From Salminus brasiliensis (Eukaryota > Chordata > Actinopteri > Characiformes > Bryconidae), in contig NC_132878.1 in assembly GCF_030463535.1 (NCBI RefSeq), positions 24,123,925 to 24,187,924 of the forward strand: 64,000 nucleotides of DNA. Reading direction: 5' to 3'. Position 1 is the stretch's first letter. The number at the start of each line of letters is the position of its first letter. Under the pieces are notes generated by a model that worked only from the letters and a program-made list of their open reading frames with translations, did not search any database and was not told the DNA's origin. Both the position numbers and the translations under genes were made by a program. Below, one piece after another: positions 1-9,801 of this stretch.

Positions 1-402
1 GTAGACAACACAAGTGCCACAAGTGCACACATTTAAGTAAAAACTCTCTCAATAAAACGTAAAATAAAAAGTAAATAAATAATAAATAAACTAGGTTTGC
101 TGTGTTCTAACAGAGTTAGTGCATATAGAGAAAACTTTGTATTGTGAAAAGTAGAGTTGGTATTTAGTTAAGAAAATGTACTTTTGAACAGAAAGAACTA
201 TTTGAACTATTTGAATAAGGTAGAAGTGTTGCTGTATTTAGAATTTTGAAGTATCTTAAGTATTGGTAAATGCTTGTTAACAGTAAAAACTGTCATATTT
301 TCTCACAACAATTTTACTGAAACATCATGAAATAAAGTTTAGAGACTTAATTTATATAGTGAAATACCTATACTCTCTGTGTGTGTGTGTGTTTTTACAC
401 AG
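1..402. other. AT-rich intron or upstream flank of the Ig-GIMAP gene
   Basis: No coding signal is seen here. The stretch is AT-rich and ends in a short TG run followed by the splice acceptor (ag at 401-402) of the immunoglobulin exon. An AATAAA occurs near 331 on the plus strand, but nothing upstream shows that it is used. The signal-peptide exon expected before a V-type Ig exon would lie to the left of the window. Confidence 0.6.
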
Positions 403-726
403 ATGAGTTTAAGCTCATTGGCCCCTGTGGTGAAGAGCATCAGCCTGGCTCTGCTGCTACTCTCTCCTGTCACCTGTCTCCTGAACTCAGTGCTGTTGCC
501 ATGGAGATCAGGTGGTTTAGAGGGACGGACTGTGTTTGTGTCTATAAGGACAGACAGGTGACAGAGGGGAGGGGCTACATGGGCAGAGTGAGTCTGTTCA
601 ATGAGGAGCTGGAGAAAGGAAACGTCTCTTTACAAATCAGAGACTGCAGAGGGTCAGATACAGGATATTACCTGTGTCAGGTGACCAACGAAGACGCAAC
701 AGAGGAGTGTACAGTAGGAGTGTGGG
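403..726 (+). CDS. immunoglobulin V-set exon (butyrophilin/MOG-like)
   Basis: A 108-codon exon with phase 1 at both ends, the usual phase for Ig exons. It encodes a canonical V-set core: first Cys in LSCHL, Trp in RWFRG, a second-sheet segment RVSLF, and the DTGYYLC signature holding the second Cys. Additional cysteines occur in GPCGEE, DCVCVY, RDCRG and EECTV, so an extra disulfide is possible. One N-glycosylation sequon (NVS) is present. The acceptor is TTTTTACACAG and the donor G|GTAAGT. The composition resembles fish butyrophilin/B7-like V domains. Reading past the donor adds a short hydrophobic Ile-rich stretch and then a stop, so intron retention would end the protein soon after the domain. 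Confidence 0.85.
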
Positions 727-3700
727 GTAAGTTCTCCAGACCTCCACTCTATATAAACTTCATCTTCATCATCATCATCGTCATCATGATCAGAGATTGA
801 GAATAAGCTGAAATGAGAAACACAGTGATTAGAGGTGTGTTGTGTTCAGATAAAGGAGGGGAAACACAGAGAGTAGATTATCTTCATGTGGAGGGAATTA
901 AGGACAGATTGTGAGTTTCAGTAAAAACAGTCACTGAACACTTTCTCATTCTGTCACAAACGTCCACATCATGATTCCAACGTGGGAAAGTGAAAAGTGA
1001 AGGATTTCTGATTTTACTGCATACACTCAAGACGTCCTCAGACACACTGATGTTGAAGCAAACCCCACAATAAATACCAAACCCTCATTACTAATAAACA
1101 GAGAGAGACGTCGTACACATCCAGTGAAATCTGCAGAATGTAGAAAAGCACAGAGGTGCAGTGGTGGACCGACATCTACACTTTAGAGAGAGGGGGAGGT
1201 AGACCTCACCAAACCAAAGCTGCAGCCCCTTTTTCACAATCACTGCACTGTATCTGTACTCTCACATTACACTCTCACAAGCACACTCACAACTTCCAAT
1301 CACACTCTCACAACAACACCCTCACAATCTCAATTTTACAATCACACTCTCACATTACACTGTCACATTACACTGTCACATTACACTTTCACAATCACAC
1401 TCTCACATTACACTGTCACATTACACTGTTACATTACACTGTCCCATTACACTTTCACAATCACACTCTCACATTACACTTTCACAATCACACTCTCACA
1501 TTACACTCTCACATTACACTCTCAAAACCACAATCACACTCTCACAACCATACTCTTGTATTGCACTCTCACAACCCCACTCTTACACTCATGCTCTCAA
1601 ACCACACTCTCACAACCACATTCTCACATCTACACTCTCACACCACACCAAGCCGTCCCCTGAGCTCTTTATGATTCATTTACATATTGCTATGCCATGA
1701 CTGTGTGTTTTTCCTCCATTTATTAATTAAAAATATCAATATTTTAGTCGTGAAACAGATTAAACTTTTAGTTCAACAGACAGTTTTGTAGCTTTGTGTT
1801 TCTATAACTGTCATTTCCTCCAGAACAAGAGTATCTCACACATCTGTGCTGCTGGTGTTGATGCAGGAACACAGGACTGTCTATTATAAGAGAAAAGCCC
1901 TCCATTAAGTGTTTAATGTTGATTAAATCTGAACATTTCTAGAAGGGTTGAGGATCTGCTGGAGGTTTACACTTGAAGCGTTTAGCTGAAGATCTTCATG
2001 GAGTTGTAGTGAAAGCATTGGGTGACAGTGCAGCAGTGAAGGATGATCAGCTACAGTGCAGATGAGAAAAGGAGATTTCTGATTAGGAGATCAAGTGTTA
2101 CTAAATCATTCTTCTATCTCCCAAGTATTTGACTTTAGTTAGATCTTCTCATGTAGATTTATCTTACTCTGTCTTCTCTTCTGTATTTCCCACACAGTCT
2201 ATAAGGTAAGTAAATACCTGCACTGTCTTTTCTCCCACGGATGGTAAAAACCTCCTGTTTCTATTCTAATCACTGGTATTAAATTCTAATGCAGACATCA
2301 ATCAGTCACATGAACCATATTCATGAGATAAGAAACGTCTCTGATCACAAAATGAAAGCTTTACACCTCCATCTCCCACCTTCCTTCCCACAATACACCT
2401 GTGCATAATCCCACTGCACTGTAGAAGTGTGGAGACAGTGAAGTTCACTAATGACGAAAAACACAACAGATAAAAACAGTCTGGACTCTGCTGGGAGTGA
2501 TGTCACTGTGAGCCTTTACATTGTCAGTATCATCATCATCGTCTCTAATTACTGTAGTTTTCCTCACGTGTATTACTGACACACACACACACACACACAC
2601 AAAGCATACTGTGCAGAAGTAGAGGTGTTGCAGGAACTCACACTGAGCACACTGGGGTTCAGGTGAGCTCTAATAGCTTCATTTACACACATCTCAACTT
2701 CAATCCAAAGAAAGCTGAGAAGATCAGAATCATCAGCTTATCTTCAGGCTGCAGCTCTTCATCAGATTTGTTCTACAGCCAGTTTAAACTAAACTTCAAC
2801 TGACTGGAGGCCTTTTAAGAGGAATCATTACCTTCTCCCTCAATCAGCCTGATTGAGGGAGAGATGATTTGAAATAGAGATGAATGATGATGATGACCCT
2901 TCATGATGATGATGACCCTTCATTAAGGAGCAGTTTTTCCATTTATTAAATGAATGCAGAGCTTTCTCCTCACAGAGCTGTCCAGTAGAGCTTTACTGAA
3001 GACACTTCAGGAATCAATTAACTCTGACTGTGAGGACAGTTCTCCCTCCACTGCTCAGTGAACAAATCATGTTCATCCAGCCATGTTTGTTCATCTCCAG
3101 ATGCTCAGAGTATCTTCAGTACTTCATTCAGGAGAACACAGATGAGCTCCATAACTCATGTCTTTCCTCTGATCCCAGAGAAGATCTTCTGGCCCTGTTT
3201 CTGTTTCTTCTCAGAGGAGTAAAACAGTAAAACAGCCTTTGTGCTTCTGAACCTTCATTTAGTTCCAGTGAGAGAAAACTCAAACACAAGCCAGCATGAG
3301 TTCATCTGACTGGGAAATAACAGAATCACAGGTGTTGTAATGATGGACAGAAGGCTGTGATGTGTGTGAGGAAGCTCTGAGAGCTGTAAGGAGAAACAGT
3401 TGGGCTGCAGGGAAGGTGAAAGATGGAATATTGGAAGCAGCTTCAGCAGAACATGGATGTCCTTTAAAACAACACTGATCTCTTTTAATGAGCTTTAGAG
3501 ACACATCAGTATCACTAATGAAGGACACAGTCCTGCAGAACAACAAGAAAACACACAGCACAACAATTCCACAAACAAACACAATTCCTAAACCCAAACA
3601 CAGAGTTTTATAACAAACCCCTCCTGTCTGGATCAGATCCTCCTGAAAAGAAAGTCTTGCAGACATCTGTATGATCTGATCAGCTGGTTAAACAGCTCAG

Positions 3701-6700
3701 TGTAACGATCCACTGATTTAACACATCATTAGATTCCCAGCTTTACTCACACTTCCAGTTCCTGATCACATTCATTAACTACAAGAAGATGATCATCATT
3801 ATTTAGCTCTTATTAAAATGTTATGATTAACTTATGATACCGTTCATTAAACCAGCTGATTATTTTATTCACTTCCACAGTGGTATCTGCCATCTTTACC
3901 AGGTGAGTGTAAAAGAGTGTAAAAGAATGGAATGAATTGCTTTGATTTGGAGGTTTTGATTCTTCATGAAGAAGCTGAATGTGTTTATCTGTACTGTGTG
4001 TTCAGAGCCGTGTTTAGCGCAACATCAGCAGCACAGAGAGTTCACACTTTTGAGTATTGAGGAGAGGATCAGACTAACTTCTCAGAAGCTGATCCAGAAG
4101 CAACAAAGCAGTTCATGTTCAACTCTAGAAAATGAGGAACCTTTTCATCTCTATAGTTTTCAGTTTAACTTTTAGAGCTCAGAACTTTCTTCCTCTCCTC
4201 CAACATCTCAATCATCAGAGAGTCAGGATTAAGGAACTCATTATTATTTTAAAGTGAAGAACAGACGAAATAAGAAGATGTAGAAAATAGAAGCAGGATG
4301 TTTGGAGATATTTTGATTTCAGTATTTTAAATCTTCTTACTTTGTCTCTGATCAGAGTCTCCTCTAGTTGATGAAGTCTACGTTTCTCAGGTGAGCTCAT
4401 TATTCTGAATGGACCATCCATCTTTAATAAAGTGTATAAAAAGTGTATTAATATGGCTTTAAATCTGTACATAAATATCAGTGTGTGTAAAAGATGGTCA
4501 GGGTTCATCATTCAGAAAGTTCTTCAATTTACTTCAGTTCATTTCATGATGTTTAATGTAAACCATAGAAAAGGAGGAACTGTTGATCTCTTTAGTGTTG
4601 AGTATTTAAAGAAATAGTAGTAATGTCAGCTCTCAGTGCTTCATACTGACACAGCAACAGTGATTTGTGAGATCAGTGAAAGTATGACAGCTTGCAGGAA
4701 ATCTTCATTCTGGTGTATTCTCTTCTGCAGAGCAACAGAGAATGGACAGATGAGGAGAGAGTGAAAATGGAGAAATCTACTCTGCTGACCGGTGAGAATG
4801 GCCATAGATATCTCAGAATATGTGTGTTAAAGTTATTTAGATAGTGTTAGTAGTTACGACTGCTCATATGATTCCTGGTTTAGTTAATGAGGTTTTCTAT
4901 GATATTAAAGCATTGATGAGATGTCTATGAAGAAGAAATTTGATTGAATCATGTGATTCATTTGAAGAGTCTCTTGTGTTAATTAATAACAGTCTCAGAT
5001 CAATATTTGTAAATGTAAAGATGTAATTCTCTGTAATGATGTTTAAATGTGGAATCACTTTAGATATGAACAACTGAATGAAAAAAAAAGACTGTGTGTG
5101 TGTTTGGAGTGTGGCTTTCTGTGGTGTATATTATTTCAGTCTAAATGACAGAAACTGACTGAGACTCTAAGAGAGATTAATATGAGAGAGAGAGTTACAG
5201 CAGTTCTCTACGAGCTGGAGACTGGTTGGTTGGCAGCAGAAGATGAAGAAAGTGGGAGCGAGCTGTGTGTACAGAGAGATCCTCAGAGATTCCCCCACCT
5301 TTCTGTCTCTTATTAAGGATGAAGTGTGTTCAGATTTTGTAAAATTTTTAAAAGCTTTTTTCTGCAGCTGAATCACATTTCTCTTAGTCATCACTTATCA
5401 TTTTACTGTTCATTAACACTGTTCATAAGCACATTTTTAAAGATACAATCACAAGAAAAAGCCAATTTTCGGATAAAAAAAATATTGATATGATTCCTCA
5501 AATTACATTTAGAAGCCCAGTATTAAATGTAACCGTAAGAATACATTGTTATATTTGATACTTAATATAATGAATATATAAAGAACAATGAATCTATCAT
5601 AACTGATTATTTCAGAATTAAAGGTAGAGAGCTTTCCTGGTCCTGTACTGAAGAACTTAATGAGCCTAAAAGAAGAAAAGAAAGTACAGGAGGAGCAGAT
5701 AAGGGAAGCTGAGACTGAACTGGAGACATCAATCAAACAAATAGATAGTAAAGAAGAAGCACTGGAAGAGGAAGAACATGGAGAGAGAGAGAGAGTTTTG
5801 AGGAGCTCAGCGGAAGCAGTTCTGAAGCTGAAGAAGAAGATAAAGCAGCACAAAATACAAGCACATGAACATAACCAAATGTTATCAGAGGAGAGAAATG
5901 AAGAGAAGAGGAGAGAGCTGGAGAGAGAAGTAAAGAGAGAAGTTAAGCAGATAAAGGAGGCTGAACAGGAGCTAAAAAGGCTGCAAGAGGAGACGCGTAG
6001 GATGGTGGAGGAACTCCGACTGATGGAGATCAGAGAAAGGAGTGCAGTAAAGGAAGACAGATACTTCATTAGGACCCTGCCTGAACTCCTTACTCCGACT
6101 GTTTTAACACAGAAACTGAAAGAGTTTGAGAGTAAGAAGGATGAAAAGGAAAGAGAGTTAGAGGCACTGAAACAGAAGATATCAGAGACAGAGAAAGATG
6201 GAGAAAAGCAGCTGGAGGAGAGAAATAAGAACTTAGAAGAGGAACACAAACAACTTCAACAAAAGGACACAGAATTAGAGGAACTAAGAAAGACCATAGA
6301 GAACCAGAATAAAACTATACATGAGAAGAATAAAGAGCTGAATGAGAAAGATACTCTGAAGAACACAGAGAAAGAGGTGGAAACCAGTAAAAAGCAGCAG
6401 GAGACACTGGGAGAGGAACTGCAGGAGAAAGAGACTCTACTGGAGAATGCAGAGAAAGAGGTGGAAACCAGTAAAAAGCAGCAGGAGACACTGGGAGAGG
6501 AACTGCAGGAGAAAGAGACTCTACTGGAGAATGCAGAGAAAGAGGTGGAAACCAGTAAAAAGCAGCAGGAGATACTGGGAGAGGAACTGCAGGAGAAAGA
6601 GACTCTACTGGAGAATGCAGAGAAAGAGGTGGAAACCAGTAAAAAGCAGCTGGAGATACTGGGAGAGGAACTGCAGGAGAAAAGCAGTGAACTACAGGAG

Positions 6701-8927
6701 ATGATGATCCTACTGGAGCAACAGAAAACTGAACTGAAAGAAAAAGACAAGCAGCTTGAAGAGAAGGAGAGACTTCTAAGAGAGAGAGACACGCAGCTAC
6801 TGGAGAGAGACAAGCAGGTTGAGGAGAAAGACAGACTTCTAGAGGAGAGAAACAAGCAGCTGCAGGAGAGAACAGACCCAGACCCAGCAGTTCCACTCAG
6901 GAGGAGAAACAGCAAGGAGTTTATTCCTCCAACAAGTAAGTAACTGTTCTGTTTGCACAAAACACAAAGTATTTAACATATAATAACACACACACACCAT
7001 TTTTACAAATCACCAAAAGTTAATTTGTAAAGAATATAATCATAAATGTGCTGCTGAGATGTTTAGAAATGTGTTGATATTAATTTTTTGTTATATTGTC
7101 ATTATTAAGCCATTTTCGCTTATTGACTGACTGATTGATACACTTTGTTAAAACATATATTAACAAGAACTGGTGTGTCTTGGTTGGGCGTCTGGCAATA
7201 CTATACTTTTAACGCTGATCAATTATCATTCATGCCATTGTGTGCTAAGTGTGAAGCTGACGGTTTTTGTGTTCTGAAGAACAAGAAATAAAAATGATTG
7301 TGACCTGGATGTGTACTGTCTGTAATTTGCAGCACTTTTAATAAGTCTGACCCTAAACTTTTCTTTTTAAATAATGACTTATTCTGAAGTAGTATAAACT
7401 ATACTGCTGGGTTCTATTTTTACAGTGAGTGAAGAGACTGCAGACTCAGCGTCACCACTCAGGAGAAGAAACAGTATGAAGGAACTTCCTCCAACAAGTA
7501 AATCATTACACTTTCATATTGTGTCTTAATAATTCATCTGAATAGAATCATCACCAGCATACAGTAAAAGAGTAAATCTCTTATTCCTGTTCTTTACAGT
7601 GAGTGAAGAGTGCTCTAGTGCAGCCTCTCCAGTGTCCGTTCCTGTAGCAGAACTCAGGCTGGTGCTGCTGGGGTGGACTGGATGTGGGAAGAGTGCAGCA
7701 GGAAACACCATCCTGGGCAGAGAGGAGAGGAGCCAGGCTGGAGCGTCTACAGTGAGGCAGCAGAGTGAGAGCAGACAGGGGGAAGTGGCTGGGAGGCAAG
7801 TGATTGTGGTGGACACTCCTGACTGGTTCAGTCCTGGACTCTCTCTGGATGAGCTGAGACAGGACGTGGGACACTGTGTCCATCTGTCTGCTCCAGGACC
7901 GCACGCCTTCCTCATAGTCCTACCAGTGAAGCAGTCTACAGGAGAGGAGAGAGGGATGCGGGAGAAAATGGAGGAGATGTTTGGAGAGAGATGTTGGAGG
8001 AACACTGTGATCCTCTTCACTGTTACTGATGAAGACCAAGAGAAGAACATTGAAGAGTTTGTCCGATCAGGAAACCAGGAGGTCCAGATACTTGTAGAGA
8101 AATGTGGGAACAGGTTTCACTGTCTCAACATTAAGGAGGGTGGAGATGGTTCTCAGATCTCAGAGCTGCTGCAGAAGATCGAGAAGATGGTGGAAGGAAA
8201 CAGAGAGAAATTCTACAGCAGTGAGATCTACCTAGAGACACAGTCTCTGATCACAGCAATGGAGGCAAAGATCATGAAAGACAGAGAAGAAAGGAAGGTA
8301 AACGAAGAACAAAAAATCAAAGAGAAGCTAGAAAATGAGGTGAAGAACTCTCTGAGGAAGATAGAGGGAATAATCCAGGAGCATGAAGGAGATATCAGAC
8401 AATTAAATGACCGAACAACTGAACTGGAGAGGAAGATGAAAGAAGAGAGGGATGAGGAGAAAAAGAGAGAACTGGAAAGAGAGCTGGAAAGAGAGTTAGA
8501 GCGAAGAACAGAAATGGAGGAGAAAGTGAAGAGCCTAAAGGAAAAGAGAGAGAGGGAGAGGAGACAGATGGAGGAGAGACACAGACAGGAGATGGAGGAG
8601 ATCAGGGAGACGTATGAAGGAGAAGCCAGAATGGAGGCAGAGAGAGACCTCATGAAGATCATCCTGCCTGAACTCCAGACAAACATTTTGGTCTCCAGGT
8701 TAAAGATGCAGGAAGAGTTCAGCAGACAGATGGAGCAGAAGGACACAGAGCTGCAGGAACTGAAGCAGAGATTCTCACAGCTTACAGAGACTCACTCACT
8801 TCTGGAGGAGGTTTATGAGAGAACCGTGAGGAGCAGCTCAGGCTCAGAGAGAGCTCCTCCAGCAGCAGCAGGACAGTCTAAAGGGATCCCTCAGAGGTTT
8901 AAGGATTGGTTTCAGGGGAAAAAATGA
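403..8927 (+). CDS. predicted Ig V-domain / coiled-coil / GIMAP (AIG1) GTPase gene, 5' partial
   Basis: Predicted coding exons are 403-726, 2198-2205, 3881-3902, 4356-4390, 4731-4791, 5616-6935, 7426-7497 and 7600-8927. All have AG/GT borders and join without a frame break, giving about 1056 residues from the Ig exon to the TGA. The order is V-type Ig domain, short linker, long coiled coil, duplicated basic mini-segment, AIG1 GTPase, coiled-coil tail. GIMAPs are immune-associated GTPases that oligomerise on membranes through switch regions and helical tails; a V-type Ig domain on the same chain would be unusual. No forward transmembrane exon was found between the Ig and the coil. The gene could instead be two: a BTN-like Ig gene, and a GIMAP gene starting at the ATG near 4768, which has A at -3 and G at +4. 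The coil-to-GTPase part is well supported; linkage to the Ig exon rests on phase only. Confidence 0.55.
727..2197. other. intron after the Ig exon, with a minisatellite
   Basis: No further Ig or transmembrane exon could be supported on the plus strand. The stretch holds the CACTCTCACA-type minisatellite (about 1240-1655) and otherwise ordinary AT-rich intron sequence. An open frame across the minisatellite, rich in His, Thr, Leu and Ser, reflects only the repeat. Confidence 0.6.
1240..1655. repeat. pyrimidine/CA-rich minisatellite
   Basis: Imperfect tandem copies of units such as CACTCTCACAATCA and CACTGTCACATTA, about 12-16 bases each. The units intermix and keep a strongly C/A/T-biased plus strand almost without G. 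Any open frame here is a by-product of the repeat. Confidence 0.85.
2198..4791 (+). CDS. four small linker exons (8, 22, 35 and 61 bp)
   Basis: Four short segments between good acceptors and donors: 2198-2205 (TCTATAAG, after CACACAG, before GTAAGT), 3881-3902 (before GTGAGT), 4356-4390 (after TGATCAG, before GTGAGC) and 4731-4791 (after TCTTCTGCAG, before GTGAGA). From the phase-1 end of the Ig exon they give VYK, WYLPSLP, ESPLVDEVYVSQ and SNREWTDEERVKMEKSTLLT, then run in frame into the coiled-coil exon. Omitting the 8-bp exon brings a stop codon into the 35-bp exon. BTN-family genes also carry very small exons between the membrane region and the coil. None of the linkers is hydrophobic enough to span a membrane. 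The 61-bp exon is the most certain; the 8-bp exon is the least certain. Confidence 0.45.
2835..2861. repeat. perfect 13-bp inverted repeat (hairpin)
   Basis: CTCCCTCAATCAG at 2835-2847 and CTGATTGAGGGAG at 2849-2861 are exact reverse complements separated by one C. It sits left of the inverted transmembrane-exon-like segment and could mark a rearrangement junction or simply be a cruciform-prone site. Confidence 0.9.
3280..3642 (-). pseudogene. inverted exon-like segment encoding a transmembrane helix
   Basis: On the minus strand, the acceptor CTTTCTTTTCAG is followed at 3642 by an open frame. It starts EDLIQTGGVCYK and continues into a roughly 20-residue helix (LCLGLGIVFVCG, then IVVLCVFLLF) that ends in a Cys-Arg stop-transfer. 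The frame stays open to about 3280, but no convincing donor follows the helix. This is the form expected for a transmembrane exon of an Ig-superfamily receptor, yet it is antisense to the surrounding Ig-GIMAP gene, which has no forward transmembrane exon. It may be a local inversion, or an exon of a decayed minus-strand relative. No Ig exon was recognised on the minus strand nearby. Confidence 0.45.
4792..5615. other. intron before the coiled-coil exon
   Basis: AT-rich intron, with no repeat family or coding signal recognised. It ends in the acceptor TTATTTCAG at 5615. Confidence 0.6.
5616..6935 (+). CDS. coiled-coil exon resembling a GIMAP C-terminal tail without its GTPase
   Basis: A 1320-bp exon (phase 1 to phase 1) encoding about 440 mostly charged residues. 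Glu, Lys, Gln and Leu dominate, in heptad spacing with hardly any proline, i.e. a long coiled coil. The first half resembles the tail of the GTPase exon downstream: an EEKRRELERE stretch, then an acidic/basic helix, then FIRTLPELL (about 6062-6090) matching the later MKIILPEL, then a KKDEKERELEALK helix. The second half carries a 28-residue repeat in four copies. The exon ends with a basic serine motif, LRRRNS, before PPT. It probably drives oligomerisation. A minus-strand open frame opposite it, rich in Ser, Cys and Phe, is a composition shadow. Confidence 0.8.
6367..6690 (+). repeat. 84-bp coding tandem repeat (28 residues, four heptads)
   Basis: The copy starts at about 6367, 6451, 6535 and 6619 are spaced exactly 84 bases apart, and the copies are nearly identical at DNA level. 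Each encodes EKEVETSKKQQETLGEE followed by LQEKETLLENA, with Q/L and T/I changes in the last copies. The last copy diverges at about 6690. The unit equals four heptads, so copy gain or loss would leave the coiled-coil register intact. Confidence 0.95.
7426..7497 (+). CDS. duplicated mini-exon with basic serine motif
   Basis: A 24-codon exon, phase 1 at both ends, after TTTTTACAG and before GTAAAT. With the split codon it encodes MSEETADSASPLRRRNS followed by MKELPPT. It repeats the 3' end of the preceding exon (PLRRRNS, KEFIPPT) and its start repeats that of the next exon (MSEECSSAAS). The unit appears to have arisen by tandem exon duplication. RRRNS looks like a basophilic kinase site. Confidence 0.75.
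7600..8927 (+). CDS. GTPase IMAP family (AIG1) domain with coiled-coil tail, terminal exon
   Basis: The open frame starts right after the acceptor TCTTTACAG (7599). The AIG1 GTPase begins at AELRLVLLG. The P-loop GWTGCGKS is at 7671-7694. The G3 box is DTPDW (about 7812-7826), with Asp in place of the usual Gly, a form I recall from fish GIMAPs. The G4-like segment is FTVTDED (from 8016). The domain ends around FYSSEIYLE. A tail of about 220 residues follows, mostly coiled coil (EEKKRELERELERELE and similar), with MKIILPELQ and ELQELKQR, and a basic-aromatic end (RFKDWFQGKK). GIMAPs regulate lymphocyte survival and, in some cases, defence at vacuole membranes. The P-loop lysine and serine are intact, so nucleotide binding is expected. 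The exon alone could encode a stand-alone GIMAP. Confidence 0.9.
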
Positions 8928-9178
8928 GGAGTGCAAAGACCAATGTAACAGGGAAGTACATCAATCAGGCATTATCAGGAGAAAGGCTTTCCTGCACTAA
9001 CACACTCGCAAGGGGATCTTAATTATGTTAATTATTTAATCAGTTGTATGAAAGAAAAAGCTGAAATGTGCTGGGCAGGGGGCATGGAGCTGACCTACTG
9101 TGGGACTTAATGAGGGTAGGGGAATGTAAGAGTTCTTTATTTATTAAGTGTTAATGGAAGGTTTACAGGAGTTAATGG

Positions 9179-9184
9179 AAATAA
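9179..9184 (+). terminator. candidate poly(A) signal AATAAA
   Basis: AATAAA about 250 bases after the stop of the GTPase exon; a reasonable 3' end for the Ig-GIMAP transcript. No transcript evidence. Confidence 0.4.
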
Positions 9185-9763
9185 ATGGTACTGAAAATAG
9201 AAATAGGGTACAGGTAGATGTACTGAAAGGCTTGATTCACTCAGATCACCACTCTTAATAAGGGACAGTGTTCGTAACACTGTAGCATGATAATGCCATA
9301 TCTAAAGACATGTTCAAGGAATATGACATATTTTTGGTGACATTCACAGCCCCTAAATCTCAACCCTGCTGGGCAGCTGTGTGATGAGGTGGAAAAGGTT
9401 TTTAAAGCATAACTGTGCATCTATCCAATCAATCTGCAAACGGTCTCACATGGTACCACAGTCTTAAACAGTATATTCTAAAACCTAAATCTGTGACTAT
9501 AAAAACTAGATGGACTCACTTTATTAACTGATCAGTGTGATCTGATGTACAGTATGCTTTATATTTGATGAATGATTTATATTAAATCATGTTAATCTTT
9601 GCTTTTTTTTAAATGAATGTTACTTCTTAGACATAAAACATGTTTGTTTTAAAATAAATCAAGAGCATTGATTAATATATATTTTTAAAAAACACAATCA
9701 AATCTTGAATCTGTGAATTTTGTGTTTAAATTTAAATATAATATGGATATTTTGCAATTTCAC

Positions 9764-9801
<38 letters not shown>

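Larger units (their letters stand above)
2206..3880. other. intron with CA repeat, perfect hairpin, TGATGA repeats and an inverted TM-like exon
   Basis: Contents are a (CA)n tract at about 2580-2600, a perfect 13-base inverted repeat with a 1-base loop at 2835-2861, two copies of a TGATGATGACCCTTCA unit near 2884-2922, and a minus-strand open segment encoding a transmembrane helix (described separately). No plus-strand coding exon is supported. Confidence 0.6.

Noticed and set aside
1240-1655. CRISPR-like array
   Set aside because: Units are contiguous, without unique spacers, and the sequence is a vertebrate nuclear locus.
1156-1674. 172-codon open frame rich in His, Thr, Leu and Ser
   Set aside because: It lies entirely over a minisatellite and has no splice, start or homology support.
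5509-6960. Long minus-strand open frames rich in Ser, Cys and Phe opposite the coiled-coil exon
   Set aside because: GAG/GAA-rich coding on plus makes the antisense CTC/TTC-rich and stop-poor; a composition shadow.
7526-8746. Minus-strand open frames opposite the GTPase exon
   Set aside because: Antisense of a clear AIG1 domain and coiled coil; no recognisable product.
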